A stretch of 64,000 nucleotides of DNA from Mauremys mutica (lineage: Eukaryota > Chordata > Testudines > Geoemydidae): contig NC_059093.1 in NCBI RefSeq assembly GCF_020497125.1, forward strand, positions 23,868,486 to 23,932,485. The letters run 5' to 3'. This document shows positions 53,800 to 63,109 of the stretch, piece by piece. Every line of letters starts with the position of its first letter. Positions within the stretch are counted from its first letter, which is position 1. The notes beneath the pieces are model-generated. The model did not search any database. It was not told where the DNA came from and worked only from the letters and a program-made list of their open reading frames with translations. The translations under genes were made by a program, and so were the position numbers.

Positions 53800-53995
53800 C
53801 TCCTAGTGACACTCTCCAATGGATCCCCACCCACCGTGAGGTAGGTAGGAGCGGATCATTATTATCCCTACTTGAAAGAGGAAGAAGCTAAGGCTGAGAA
53901 AGGAGAATTGACTTGTCTTAAGTCACACAGCCAGCCAGTGGCAGAGTTGGGAATAGGACCCAAGAGCCCTGATTTTCAAACTAACCATCGGATCT
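53800..53995 (+). mobile_element. MIR-like SINE copy
   Basis: TCATTATTATCCCTACTTGA, GTCACACAGCCAGCCAGTGG, CAGAGTTGGGAATAGGACCC and GAGCCCTGATTT follow the MIR consensus order closely. Confidence 0.78.
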
Positions 53996-54649
53996 TGAAT
54001 TTCAGACACTGAATGACCTGAATAAAGTGCTCTCAGATGAGCTCCAGACCAACAACAGTGCACAATAAATATTCCACAAGTATTTGAGGAGAACTGCAAT
54101 GTTAGAGAGAATCATGAACTGCTCAGAGACAATTAATGCAGAGGAGCAGCAAAATTCATCAAACATATGACTGGTTATGACTTATTTCCTTGGGCTTAAA
54201 AGAGAACAACAAGGACCTGAGTCTCCTCCCTGTCAATAACCTCCTGCTCAGCCAATCAGGGTAGAGACTGAGGACGGGAGGCTGAGGGTTCTCGCCCAAA
54301 GGATGGCCCAGGTCACCGGTGGGGATCACTGCCCGAGCACTATTTCAGCCCCACATTTTCAGGTGGACCTCCCACAGTGGGAGCTGCAGAGCATTCCCCT
54401 GAGACACATACGCACACCCCTCCTGGTGTTGGGAGGGGAACAGGAGAAAGGACAAAAGAAGCAAGAGACAAAGAGAAAGGAGGGAGGGATGGATGGAGGA
54501 AAAGGTGAAACCAAAAGGACAAACCCTAATGTCCCCAGTGATTCTAAGGACAAAATCCCAGGTGCACAATAAAATTCTGCCTCCTTAAGCTCGTGTTTTC
54601 CATGCCTAGAATTCAACTGTCACCAGATGGATCAGACTGAACAGGTTTC
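53996..54649. other. no gene recognised
   Basis: Unique-looking sequence with a short purine-rich run at 54440-54500. No coherent frame or RNA gene. Confidence 0.4.
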
Positions 54650-55135
54650 AAACCTCAAGGAGGCTCTTACCTTCTAAACAGGGACGGCTGTTTTCTAGTA
54701 AAATCACTAAAGGGAAGGAGAAAACTCGAAAGAGGTTCCTCCTGGCGCTCACGTCCGTGAACCCGAATACTCCCTCAGTCCTCAAAGAGAGACCTGGAGA
54801 AGGAGACTTGCTGAAGCAAAGCCACAGGGGTCTCTGAGGTTTCCCTGGCCCCTCGCCCCTGTCCTGCCTGGCTGATGTCAGCATCTCTCTGTGAGGTCAC
54901 CACCTCCCCCCCACCTTTGACCAACAGTCTGAGGTCCTGCAAAAAGCCTTTGTGATGTCACTGCCACACCCGTCCCTTGCTGTGCTAATGTCCTGCCCCT
55001 GCCCAGGCACTTTGGAGGTTTGAGCTACTCCCTGTGGATCACCCCACTCAAGGAGTGTTTGTTCTAGGAAGCAAGCCAGCTAGACAGGAAAACATTGAAC
55101 ACTGCTCCCAATGCTACACTCAGTTTTTCAGAAAT
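54650..55135 (-). repeat. inverted copy of the 44226-44720 block
   Basis: Colinear in reverse with the earlier block, including the GGCTCTTAC-CTTCTAAACAGG donor on the minus strand and the TGATGTCA words. With the adjoining CR1 pieces this forms a second inverted repeat pair, about 10 kb apart. Confidence 0.75.
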
Positions 55136-55261
55136 TAGTCGACTTTATGGCCAGAAGAGACCATTAGAGCATCTAATCTGACCCCCTGCATATCATAGGC
55201 CTCCTGTATGACACCAGAGCTACTTTTGGGGCAAACACATTCCAGAAAGGCATCTAGTCTC
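55136..55261 (-). mobile_element. CR1 LINE 3' end, part 1 (split by Gypsy insertion)
   Basis: The minus strand ends TCTTCTGGCCATAAAG, the CR1 tail. It stops at the target duplication GTCTC (55257-55261) and resumes at 59873. Confidence 0.8.
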
Positions 55262-55452
55262 TGTTGTGTATTTGGTTGTCATGGGTTTTGTTACTATGGC
55301 AACTGAGTTAGACTATTAAGGGATAGCTCAGCTGGTTTCAACCGGCTGAGTGAGCTCTCTGTGTCTGTAAATAAAATGGAGGTTTTGGTTAACTGTCTGC
55401 TCTCTGGCCTCAAGTGATTGCTTCCTACACCGGCTGCCCCTAGGACATAACA
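55262..55452 (+). repeat. 5' LTR of the Gypsy element
   Basis: 191 bp, TG...CA. It contains AATAAA (in GTAAATAAAATGG), a probable polyadenylation signal, and a palindromic CAGCTGGTTTCAACCGGCTG. It differs from the 3' LTR at one base (GGTTAACTG versus GGTTAGCTG). Confidence 0.95.
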
Positions 55453-55453
55453 C

Positions 55454-55471
55454 TGGTGACGAGGATGGGAT
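55454..55471 (+). promoter_or_regulatory. primer-binding site, tRNA-Ser(GCT)-like
   Basis: TGGTGACGAGGATGGGAT begins two bases after the LTR. It is complementary to a tRNA ending ATCCCATCCTCGTCA-CCA, which matches tRNA-Ser(GCT) apart from the discriminator-position base. The tRNA-Ser(GCT) at 62384-62465 ends CCCATCCTCATCG. Confidence 0.8.
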
Positions 55472-55576
55472 CCTGGTGCTGCTCCAGTAACAGAAGGAAG
55501 TAGAAGTCAAGGTAAAGACCAAACAAAGAAAAAAAGCTGCTTGTTTGCAGTGACTGTGAAAGTGAAACTAAAAATC

Positions 55577-56929
55577 ATGGCTACTCTGACCAGGCCCCTG
55601 GAGCCTTTTGATGAGAATACAGAGCAGTGGCATGTGTATACTGAGCATTTTGAGCTTTTTGGTATTGCAAATGACATTACAGAAGCGAAGAAGGTGCCAA
55701 TATTCTTAACTGTTGTAGGGGCTAAAACCTACTCTCTGCTACAAAGCTTACTACACCCTGTTAAGCCTGAGACTAAATCTTACAGTGATATTGTGGAAAT
55801 CCTGGGGTCTCATTTCTCCCCAAAACCACTGGTAATTGCTGAAAGATATAGGTTCCACAAAAGAGACCAAAAGGAAGATGAAACAGTTGTACAATTTGTA
55901 GCCATTTTAAAAAAGCTAGCAGAACACTGTGAATTTAAAGAGATGTTAAATGATGCCCTGCGTGACAGGTTAGTGTGTGGCCTCTGCAGTGAAGCTATAC
56001 GGAAGCGCCTACTGACAGAGGCTCAGCTTACATTACAGAAGGCTGTTGATATTGCTGTCTCCATGGAACTGGCTACAAGGGAGGCACAATACATCGGTGC
56101 ACCCCCTAGGGTGCAAAAGGTGTCACAAGAACCGACCCACAAAACTGTGCAGAGTCAAGAATGTTACCGCTGTGGTAAGCTGGGTCACCAGGCATCAGAA
56201 TGCTGGTGTAAGGACCTGGTGTGTCGACACTGTGGCAAAAAGGGACACATTGAGTGTGCCTGTAAACAAAAGAAAAAGAGGCCTGTGGTCTGGCCGACAA
56301 AAAGAGGAACCTTGCATACCCTAGAGCAGACCCAGGATGATCAAGGTGACACCTCCTCACAAGAGGAAGTGCCACTGCATGTTTTGTCTTTGGCAGCAGG
56401 CTCACATGAATACTGGGTAACCCCCTTATTGGAGGGCAAACCTATACGCATGGAACTAGACACCGGTGCAGCTGTCTCGCTGGTTCCTGAGACTGTTTAT
56501 AAGGAAAAGCTACAGCATCTTCCGCTTAAGGCAACAAAAACTGTTCTGAAGACGTATACAGGTGAAGCTGTGCCCATGTTGGGCACTATTGATGTTAAGG
56601 TGGAGCTCAATGGACGGGCGGCTAAATTGCCACTGTTTGTGGTGAGAGGTAACTACCCAGCCTTAATGGGTAGGTCTTGGCTTGGGAAGATTCAGCTGAA
56701 CTGGGCAGAAGTGCACCGGATGACTAAAGAAGAAACCAGTCTAACCCCTATACTAAGGAAACATGCTGCTGTTTTTGGAGATGATTTGGGAAGTATGAAG
56801 GGAATCACTGTGACATTGAACATTAAACCTGGCAGTCCACCAAAATATCTGAAAGCCCGAACTGTGCCATATGCCATCAGGCCAAAGTTGAAGCAGACCT
56901 GGAGCGCCTGGTCACCAATGGAGTCCTAA
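55577..56929 (+). CDS. Gypsy gag and protease frame
   Basis: The frame opens upstream (an ATG at 55541), but the ATG at 55577 (ATCATGG, MATLTRPLEPFDE) has the better context and family-like start. It encodes a capsid-like gag (residues about 10-190 from 55541), two CCHC knuckles (CYRCGKLGHQASEC from 56162 and CRHCGKKGHIEC from 56222) for genomic RNA binding, and a retropepsin with LDTGAAVSLV (catalytic Asp codon 56459). The frame then enters the sequence just before reverse transcriptase (YAIRPK) and runs on in a wrong frame to a stop at 56929. The loss of register near 56880 looks like a one-base lesion, because it breaks a conserved stretch and no good slippery heptamer is seen. Acts in the cytoplasm in virus-like particles. 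Confidence 0.9.
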   Translation: MATLTRPLEPFDENTEQWHVYTEHFELFGIANDITEAKKVPIFLTVVGAKTYSLLQSLLHPVKPETKSYSDIVEILGSHFSPKPLVIAERYRFHKRDQKEDETVVQFVAILKKLAEHCEFKEMLNDALRDRLVCGLCSEAIRKRLLTEAQLTLQKAVDIAVSMELATREAQYIGAPPRVQKVSQEPTHKTVQSQECYRCGKLGHQASECWCKDLVCRHCGKKGHIECACKQKKKRPVVWPTKRGTLHTLEQTQDDQGDTSSQEEVPLHVLSLAAGSHEYWVTPLLEGKPIRMELDTGAAVSLVPETVYKEKLQHLPLKATKTVLKTYTGEAVPMLGTIDVKVELNGRAAKLPLFVVRGNYPALMGRSWLGKIQLNWAEVHRMTKEETSLTPILRKHAAVFGDDLGSMKGITVTLNIKPGSPPKYLKARTVPYAIRPKLKQTWSAWSPMES

Positions 56930-59550
56930 TACCAGTTACCCATAGCTCATGGGCCACTCCTATCGTTCCAATAGTGAAGAAAGATGGCTCTCTCCGGATT
57001 TGCGGTGATTTTAAAGTCACTGTCAACCCAGTGTTGTGTGCAGAGCAATACCCGCTTCCCCGCATCGATGACCTCTTCGCAGGCCTGGCTGGGGGACAAA
57101 AGTTCAGTAAGATTGATCTGAGTCAAGCATATTTACAGATGCACGTCGATGAAAAGTCCCAAGAACTGTTGACTATTGTGACTCATAAGGGGCTTTATCG
57201 ATACTGTCGCCTACCCTTCGGAATCACATCGGCTCCCGCCCTGTTCCAGAGGGCTATGGACCAGATCTTGTGTGGCTTGTCAGGAGTTCAGTGCTATCTG
57301 GATGATATCCTGGTCACTGGAAGAAATGAAGAGGATCACTTAAAGAATTTAGAGGCTACCCTACAAAGACTGGAAGAGTATGGCCTACGAGTTCGCAAAG
57401 ACAAGTGTGAATTCTTCAAGCCCTCTGTTGAATATTTGGGACACATCATCGATTCTGCAGGTCTTCATAAGGCCCCTGCAAAAGTTAAAGCTATTGTGGA
57501 GGCTCCCCCACCTCGAAATGTAAGCCAGCTGCGCTCATTTCTAGGACTACTGAACTATTATGGAAAGTTCATCTCACAGTTAGCCACACTGCTAAAACCA
57601 CTTCATGAGCTCCTTGGGCAGAACAAGGCCTGGAAGTGGACTGAAGCCTGTGATGTTGCATTTAACAAAGCTAAGGATGCATTGTTAAATTCTGAAGTTC
57701 TAACGCACTTTGATCCATCCTTACCCCTGCAATTGGCCTGCGATGCTTCCCCTTATGGAGTGGGAGCGGTCGTGTCACACATTATGCCTTCGGGAGAAGA
57801 AAGACCTATTGCTTTTGCTTCACGCACTCTAAGCAAAGCAGAAACTAACTACGCCCAAATCGAACGTGATGCATTAGGAATTGTTTTTGGAATTAGGAAG
57901 TTTCATCAGTACCTGTTTGGGCGAAAGTTTACTCTTCTTACAGACCATCGACCTCTGACATCAATTTTTGGACCCTACACAGGCATTCCCCCATTAGCTG
58001 CTAGTCGTATGCAACGTTGGGCATTGATACTTTCTGCACACACATATGAAATCAAATATCGGAAATCCACTCTGCACGGCAATGCAGATGGCCTCTCAAG
58101 GTTGCCTTTACCGGTCAAACATCAAGATAGTGCCCAAAAGGAAATCTTCTACTTTGAACAGGTAGAGAATACACCCATCACTGCTACTCAGATAAAGAAG
58201 GCAACCCGCGTTGACCCAGTATTATCCCAAGTTATGGACCTGGTGATGCATGGAAAATCTCGACAAACCTCTCCGGTCTCACCCGACCTTGTTCCCTACA
58301 TGTCCAGGCGGACGGAGTTATCGGTCCAATCTGGTTGTTTGTTGTGGGGGAGGCGTGTCATTATTCCACCACCCCTGAGATCACAGATGTTAGAACAGCT
58401 ACATTCCGGTCACTGTGGAATAGTGCGCATGAAGAAAATTGCACGAAGCTATTTTTGGTGGCCTAGATTGGACAGTGCTATTGAAGAGAAGGCAAAAGCT
58501 TGTATGTCATGTCAGGGTGTAAGAAATGCACCCCAGTTGGCACCCCTACACCCATGGGACTGGCCTGAAAACCCGTGGCAACGTATTCACATTGACTTTG
58601 CTGGCCCCCTTGAAGGAAGCATGTTCTTGGTGGCAATAGATGCCCATTCTAAATGGCCAGAAGTCTCTATAATGCAGTCCACTACTGCAGAGAGTACTAT
58701 TCAAAAACTACGAGGACTCTTTAGTCGTTTTGGTCTGCCAGAACAACTTGTGAGCGACAACGGACCGCAGTTCGTCTCTCAGGAGTTTCAAAATTTTATG
58801 AAGGCAAATGGGATACACCACATCACGTCAGCACCATATCATCCGTCCACCAACGGATTAGCTGAAAGATTTGTGCAGACAATGAAAAACGCTTTGAAAT
58901 CAGCAAAGGGACAACACTCCATTCAAAAGCGTCTGGATACCTTCTTACTTTCCTATAGAAACACACCTCATGCTACGGCCCAGGCTTCCCCAGCCTTTCT
59001 AATGATGGGACGACAGCTGCGCACTTGCTTTGATCTGCTGAAACCTTCTGAACCCAGACAAACTGTGCAACATCAGCAGCAATATCAAGTCATCAGACAG
59101 GCACCCAGAGCAAAAGACCGAACCTTTAGCCCAGGACAGCCAGTTTTGGCTCGGAATTATACTTCCAGAGCTAAATGGGTCCCGGCCACAGTCATCACTC
59201 AAACAGGACCTGTTTCCTATACAGTCCGGACTGCAGAGAATCTTACCTGGCGGCGACATGTAGATCAGCTGTTGCCAGGTCATGCCAGTCTTCAGGACGC
59301 ATCTGCAGTTGAGGGGTCTGACTTCACCCCTCCTGGTGAGACACCGAATCATGAGTCACCTGTTCCTGACTGTTCTCCTCCATTACCGCCGGCAGCTGAG
59401 ATACCCCTTTGCCCAGCACGAGCTGATACCACCTCCTCACCTATTCGTGCTGCGGACCCTGAGCCCCTAGTACTTTCGGGTGCAACAACACCAGAAGTTC
59501 GCCGTAATCCACCTAGAGACAGAAGGCCTCCTCATCGGCTGGATCTTTAG
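56881..59550 (+). CDS. Gypsy pol: reverse transcriptase, RNase H, integrase
   Basis: This frame is one base back from the gag frame and carries pol homology from 56881, without its own ATG until 56974. Reverse transcriptase: KKDGSLRICGDF, FSKIDLSQAY and catalytic YLDDI (Tyr codon 57295). RNase H: LACDASPYGVGAVV (Asp codon 57742) and LTDHRPL. Integrase: zinc-binding H...H...CMSC (58402-58512), then a D,D(35),E core with Asp 58594, Asp 58756 (SDNGPQF) and Glu 58864. The C-terminal 90 residues are Pro-rich and no chromodomain is evident. All catalytic residues I can check are present. As it stands the protein would need a frame change to be made from the gag start, so this copy is probably defective though nearly intact. 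Confidence 0.92.
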   Translation, partial: AKVEADLERLVTNGVLIPVTHSSWATPIVPIVKKDGSLRICGDFKVTVNPVLCAEQYPLPRIDDLFAGLAGGQKFSKIDLSQAYLQMHVDEKSQELLTIVTHKGLYRYCRLPFGITSAPALFQRAMDQILCGLSGVQCYLDDILVTGRNEEDHLKNLEATLQRLEEYGLRVRKDKCEFFKPSVEYLGHIIDSAGLHKAPAKVKAIVEAPPPRNVSQLRSFLGLLNYYGKFISQLATLLKPLHELLGQNKAWKWTEACDVAFNKAKDALLNSEVLTHFDPSLPLQLACDASPYGVGAVVSHIMPSGEERPIAFASRTLSKAETNYAQIERDALGIVFGIRKFHQYLFGRKFTLLTDHRPLTSIFGPYTGIPPLAASRMQRWALILSAHTYEIKYRKSTLHGNADGLSRLPLPVKHQDSAQKEIFYFEQVENTPITATQIKKATRVDPVLSQVMDLVMHGKSRQTSPVSPDLVPYMSRRTELSVQSGCLLWGRRVIIPPPLRSQMLEQLHSGHCGIVRMKKIARSYFWWPRLDSAIEEKAKACMSCQGVRNAPQLAPLHPWDWPENPWQRIHIDFAGPLEGSMFLVAIDAHSKWPEVSIMQSTTAESTIQKLRGLFSRFGLPEQLVSDNGPQFVSQEFQNFMKANGIHHITSAPYHPSTNGLAERFVQTMKNALKSAKGQHSIQKRLDTFLLSYRNTPHATAQASPAFLMMGRQLRTCFDLLKPSEPRQTVQHQQQYQVIRQAPRAKDRTFSPGQPVLARNYTSRAKWVPATVITQTGPVSYTVRTAENLTWRRHVDQLLPGHASLQDASAVEGSDFTPPGETPNHESPVPDCSPPLPPAAEIPLCPARADTTSSPIRAADPEPLVLSGATTPEVRRNPPRDRRPPHRLDL

Positions 59551-59666
59551 TTAGGGCGAACCCACGGTTATGGGGCAAAATAATCCCCAGGGTTTAGCCG
59601 GGAATGGAGGCAGTCTACCCTCCTTCTCTAGTTTAGTGTGTGTTTTATTTTGGGGATGTTCTTATT

Positions 59667-59681
59667 AGGGGGGGAGGAATA
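59667..59681 (+). promoter_or_regulatory. polypurine tract of the Gypsy element
   Basis: AGGGGGGGAGGAATA directly precedes the 3' LTR; the standard primer for plus-strand DNA synthesis. Confidence 0.85.
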
Positions 59682-59872
59682 TGTTGTGTATTTGGTTGTC
59701 ATGGGTTTTGTTACTATGGCAACTGAGTTAGACTATTAAGGGATAGCTCAGCTGGTTTCAACCGGCTGAGTGAGCTCTCTGTGTCTGTAAATAAAATGGA
59801 GGTTTTGGTTAGCTGTCTGCTCTCTGGCCTCAAGTGATTGCTTCCTACACCGGCTGCCCCTAGGACATAACA
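59682..59872 (+). repeat. 3' LTR of the Gypsy element
   Basis: 191 bp, followed directly by the target duplication GTCTC. One difference from the 5' LTR. Confidence 0.95.
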
Positions 59873-60235
59873 GTCTCCTTTAGATGACATCAGGAGATGG
59901 TGAATCCACCACTTTCCTTGGTAGCTTGTTCCTGCGGTGAATCATCCTCGCTGTTGAATATTTGTGTCTTATTCCTAATATGAATTTGTCTCTTTTCACC
60001 TTCCAGCCATTGGGTCTTGTTATGCCTTTCTCTCCTCGATTAAAAAGCCCTTTAATACCCAATCTTTTGTCTCCATTAAGGCCCTTCAACACTTCAATGA
60101 AGTCACCTTTCAATCTTCTTTTGATAAGCTAAACAGGTTGAGCTCGTTCAATAGCTCACTAGAAGGCATTTTTCTCCAGCCCTCAGAACACTTCGTGGCT
60201 CTTTGGTCATCAGATTCCTGAACTGCAGCTGGATG
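59873..60235 (-). mobile_element. CR1 LINE 3' end, part 2
   Basis: It continues the CR1 copy interrupted at 55261. The minus strand contains CAACCTGTTTAGCTTATC, AAGGTGACTTCATTGAAGTG and AAGGAAAGTGGTGGATTC. Relatives are at 43751-44225. Confidence 0.8.
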
Positions 60236-60527
60236 TGGCTCTTGTTCTTCTGCACAGCACAGCTCCAGGAGAAGAGGGATCTGCAAATGTACATTCATAT
60301 GATCCCTTTGTTTAACTGATGAAAACATAAACTAGACACTTAGAGGACTGGAACTGATTTCAGCTGATGAACAGCTTTGCTAGGTTTTTATGCATTTGGA
60401 CAGCGAAATGTTGAGTGTTTACATTGATATCAAGCACTCCCGTATAGTGGAGCTCCTGAACATAATGGAGAATGGAAATGGAAATTTTTTCCTTTTTTAA
60501 AAAAAAAGAAAAAGGGTTATAAGAAAA
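60236..60527. other. AT-rich sequence, no gene recognised
   Basis: AT-rich, with a poly-T/poly-A pair at 60485-60510. No frame or RNA gene. Confidence 0.4.
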
Positions 60528-60593
60528 CATGGGGGTTTGAACTGAAGACTACATAAACTGCAGTCAAGCACTGTAACACTGAGCAATATCCCC
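60528..60593 (-). pseudogene. tRNA-Cys (GCA) pseudogene
   Basis: The minus strand shows GGGGATATTGCTCAGTG, anticodon region CTTGACTGCAGTTTATG (GCA) and CAGTTCAAACCCCC. The D arm (GTTACAGTGC) and the T stem are damaged and the length is short by several bases. Inactive relic of the Cys family. Confidence 0.6.
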
Positions 60594-60840
60594 ATGACAA
60601 CAGGAGTATGGAACTGTGATGTCCAGCACTTTGAAGGACAGACCCTGCTTCATCGAGGTCCTTTGCCATTCCCAAACCACAGGTGGTTTTAAAAATGGGG
60701 TTTGATTAAACTTCTTAAATGTGGTAAACACCACAGCTTGCACACCCACCGATATAGCTTCTCCCACTGACATCGCTGCCACCTCTTTGGGAAGTGGATT
60801 AACTGCACCCCCAGGAAAACTCTCTCCCCTCAGCATAGAG

Positions 60841-61143
60841 CAGTGGTTCTCAAACTGTGTGTCAGGACCCTAAAGTGGGATGTGAGCCTGTTTTAATGGG
60901 GTCGCCAGGGCTGGCATTAGATTTGTTGGGGCCTGGGGCTGAAGCCAGAAGTCTGAGCCCCACCACCCAGGGCTGAATCCCTCAAGCTCTGGTTTTGCCC
61001 TCCCCCAACTGGGGCAGGGCTCAGGCTTTGTGTCCCCTGCCTCTGCCCAGTGTGGAGGGGCTTGGTCCCTCTTTCCAGGGCCATGTAATAAGGTTTTTTT
61101 TAGCAGAAGGGGGTTGCAGTGAAAAGAAGTTGGAGAAACCCTG
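60841..61143. mobile_element. hAT-type nonautonomous element with 8-bp target duplication
   Basis: Starts CAGTGGTTCTCAAACTG and ends AAGTTGGAGAAACCCTG, imperfect inverted complements. The 8-bp duplication GCATAGAG is perfect (60833-60840 and 61144-61151). The 303 bp interior has no transposase frame. The terminal sequence and 8-bp duplication are diagnostic of hAT. Confidence 0.93.
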
Positions 61144-61674
61144 GCATAGAGCCTCTGAATATGTCTAGACTTTGCTCCCTGTGGCAGATCAGACACTGAA
61201 CGTGCAGCCATGGAGACACCACGCACCAGCCTTGCCTAGCAGGCAAGAATCCAACCTCCACAGAAAGACGCCCGTTGTTTTCTAACCCATCTCCCTAAGC
61301 CCTCAGCCACCACCACTTAACAAAGGGGCTTTTCTACACGATGGTTCTGGTCTCACTGAAGGGTCATTGCCAATTGTTTGCTCAGACCAGCATTAGGGAA
61401 AATGGTGCCCTGGGCAAAGCTTGTACTTTGGCACTTCCCCGTTGCCCCTGGACGATCTCCACTCCCCCTTTACCGCTAGCTTCTGCACTCCCAGCCCTTG
61501 CACCTCCCTAACTCCTGCCCCCTCCTGTGCCCCCTTTGCCCTTAACTCCCTGGGCCACCAGCCATTGCCCCTCTCAGGCAGCCCATTCACATGGTTCCAG
61601 TGCTGGAGCCCCCACACTTGTTCTCCCTTTCCCTGGGCTTTGGCATCACTAGCCCCTGATTAGCGAGTAGGGTT

Positions 61675-61984
61675 CAGTGGTCCCCAAAATGTGGGGAATG
61701 ACTCCTAGGGGGACACAGAGGAACATTCATGGGGGCACCTCAGGGTCCGAGCCAGCCCCCATGGAGGGAGCAGCACTCAGCTCCACTCTGCCCCAGCTCT
61801 TCCCCAACCCCACCCTCAGCCTGGGGGTCTGACTCCCTGCTCGGCCTCGACCCCCTAACCCCTGTCTGCACCCCTCTCCCCAGCAAGCAACAGCCCCACT
61901 CCCAGCCTCGGTTCTTGACTGCAGCTTCCGCGGGGCCACAGCCATGGCTAAGAGGGCACAGTGTGAAATGTTTGGGGACCACTG
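61675..61984. mobile_element. hAT-type nonautonomous element
   Basis: Starts CAGTGGTCCCCAAAATG and ends AATGTTTGGGGACCACTG, strong inverted termini of hAT type. Flanks (GTAGGGTT and GTTTAGGG) do not form a clean 8-bp duplication. Noncoding, GC-rich interior. Confidence 0.85.
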
Positions 61985-62383
61985 GTTTAGGGTGATGTTC
62001 TCAATCACTTCTACAAAGTCCAATAAAAGCTATTCCTCACCCACCTACCCCTCCATCAGGACCAACTAGGTATGTTCTGCTGCCCCTCACTCATGCAGGA
62101 AGGATAATAACATTTCATTCCACTCAATCCTAAAGTGATTTGTAACCCAACACCACCAAAACTGGTAATTTTGGGAAAGTGGCCCCATCATGCTGCATAC
62201 CTAGGCAGAGTACGTGTGTCTGTGCAAACACGGTCTGTTCCTGAAGTCTTTCCCCCAGCTCCTCACTAGGTGTGAGGGGGGAGCTCATTCAGCTTCTGCT
62301 TCCGCTTAGTATTTAAAATCTCCTTATTGTCCCTAGCTCTGCTGGCCTTAGATTTCTATTCCTGTCTTTTGCTTGACAGCTCA
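61985..62383. other. no gene recognised
   Basis: Mixed sequence leading to tRNA-Ser. No frame or repeat identified. Confidence 0.4.
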
Positions 62384-62465
62384 GATGAGGTGGCCGAGTG
62401 GTTAAGGTGATGGACTGCTAATCCATTGTGCTCTGCACGCATGGGTTCGAATCCCATCCTCATCG
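62384..62465 (+). tRNA. tRNA-Ser (anticodon GCT)
   Basis: It decodes AGC/AGU. Perfect acceptor GATGAGG/CCTCATC, box A TGGCCGAGTGG, anticodon stem ATGGA/TCCAT with loop CTGCTAA (GCT), class II variable arm TGTGCTCTGCACG, and perfect T arm ATGGG-TTCGAAT-CCCAT with consensus B box. This is the closest to consensus of all tRNAs in the window. Its 3' end is complementary to the Gypsy primer-binding site apart from two positions. No T run lies within 40 bases. Confidence 0.95.
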
Positions 62466-63100
62466 GATGCATTTAGTCATCACCCCCTCCTTTGTAGACA
62501 ACCATGTCCCCTTTTGGTACAATGACAGATCAAACAATGTTCCTTCTTGCAAACAGAAACTCAGAACTCCCTTGCTTAAAATAAAATGTCTAAATCCCAG
62601 ATTTCTTTAAAAAAAAATTCTCTAGTGCTGTATTTCTTAGTTTTTATCTCAAAAGGGAACATCCTCATCATCTCCCCCAAACACCCTGGGACCTGCCCAA
62701 ATTATTAAAATACCCTCACCCCGAGCAAGGCCAGAGCAGTGAACCAGAGCTAGTGTCTAGGCCAAGCTGCTCTGAAGGAGGCAACTCAAACATTTTCTCC
62801 CTGCTTCCCTTGGCAAAGTCTGACTGAGAAAACAAAATTCCCCAAACTGCAAATTTTCTGCTGAAAAACCAATACTAGTCTGTTTGGGGACTTTGGTTTG
62901 CAAGTATTATTGTTATTATTCTCTTCTGATTTCTGAGTCAGTTCAGTTCAGTCTTTGTCCTCCAGGTGTGTTTCCAGCTGCTGAGTTGTGGGGGAGAGAG
63001 GCCAAGTCATGATGTCTCTTCCTCTCTTTCATAGTTTCTTCCAATTTGCTAGGAAGCTCCTTTGCTATGATGTGAGTCAAGCAGTGTCCATTGTCTCTGT
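62466..63100. other. no gene recognised
   Basis: AT-rich unique-looking sequence with a poly-A run at 62610. Confidence 0.4.
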
Positions 63101-63109
63101 GCTATCTCG

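Larger units (their letters stand above)
55262..59872 (+). mobile_element. Ty3/Gypsy LTR retrotransposon, 4611 bp, almost intact
   Basis: Two 191-bp LTRs (55262-55452 and 59682-59872) start TGTTGTG and end CATAACA and differ at one position. The 5-bp duplication GTCTC flanks the element (55257-55261, 59873-59877). Internal order: primer-binding site, gag with two zinc knuckles, aspartic protease, reverse transcriptase, RNase H, integrase, polypurine tract. Integrase lies after RNase H, the Ty3/Gypsy order. No envelope frame is present. One frame change near 56880 separates the two large frames. The near-identical LTRs indicate recent insertion. It sits inside a CR1 copy. A Mag-like clade is my guess from the gag layout. 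Confidence 0.95.
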
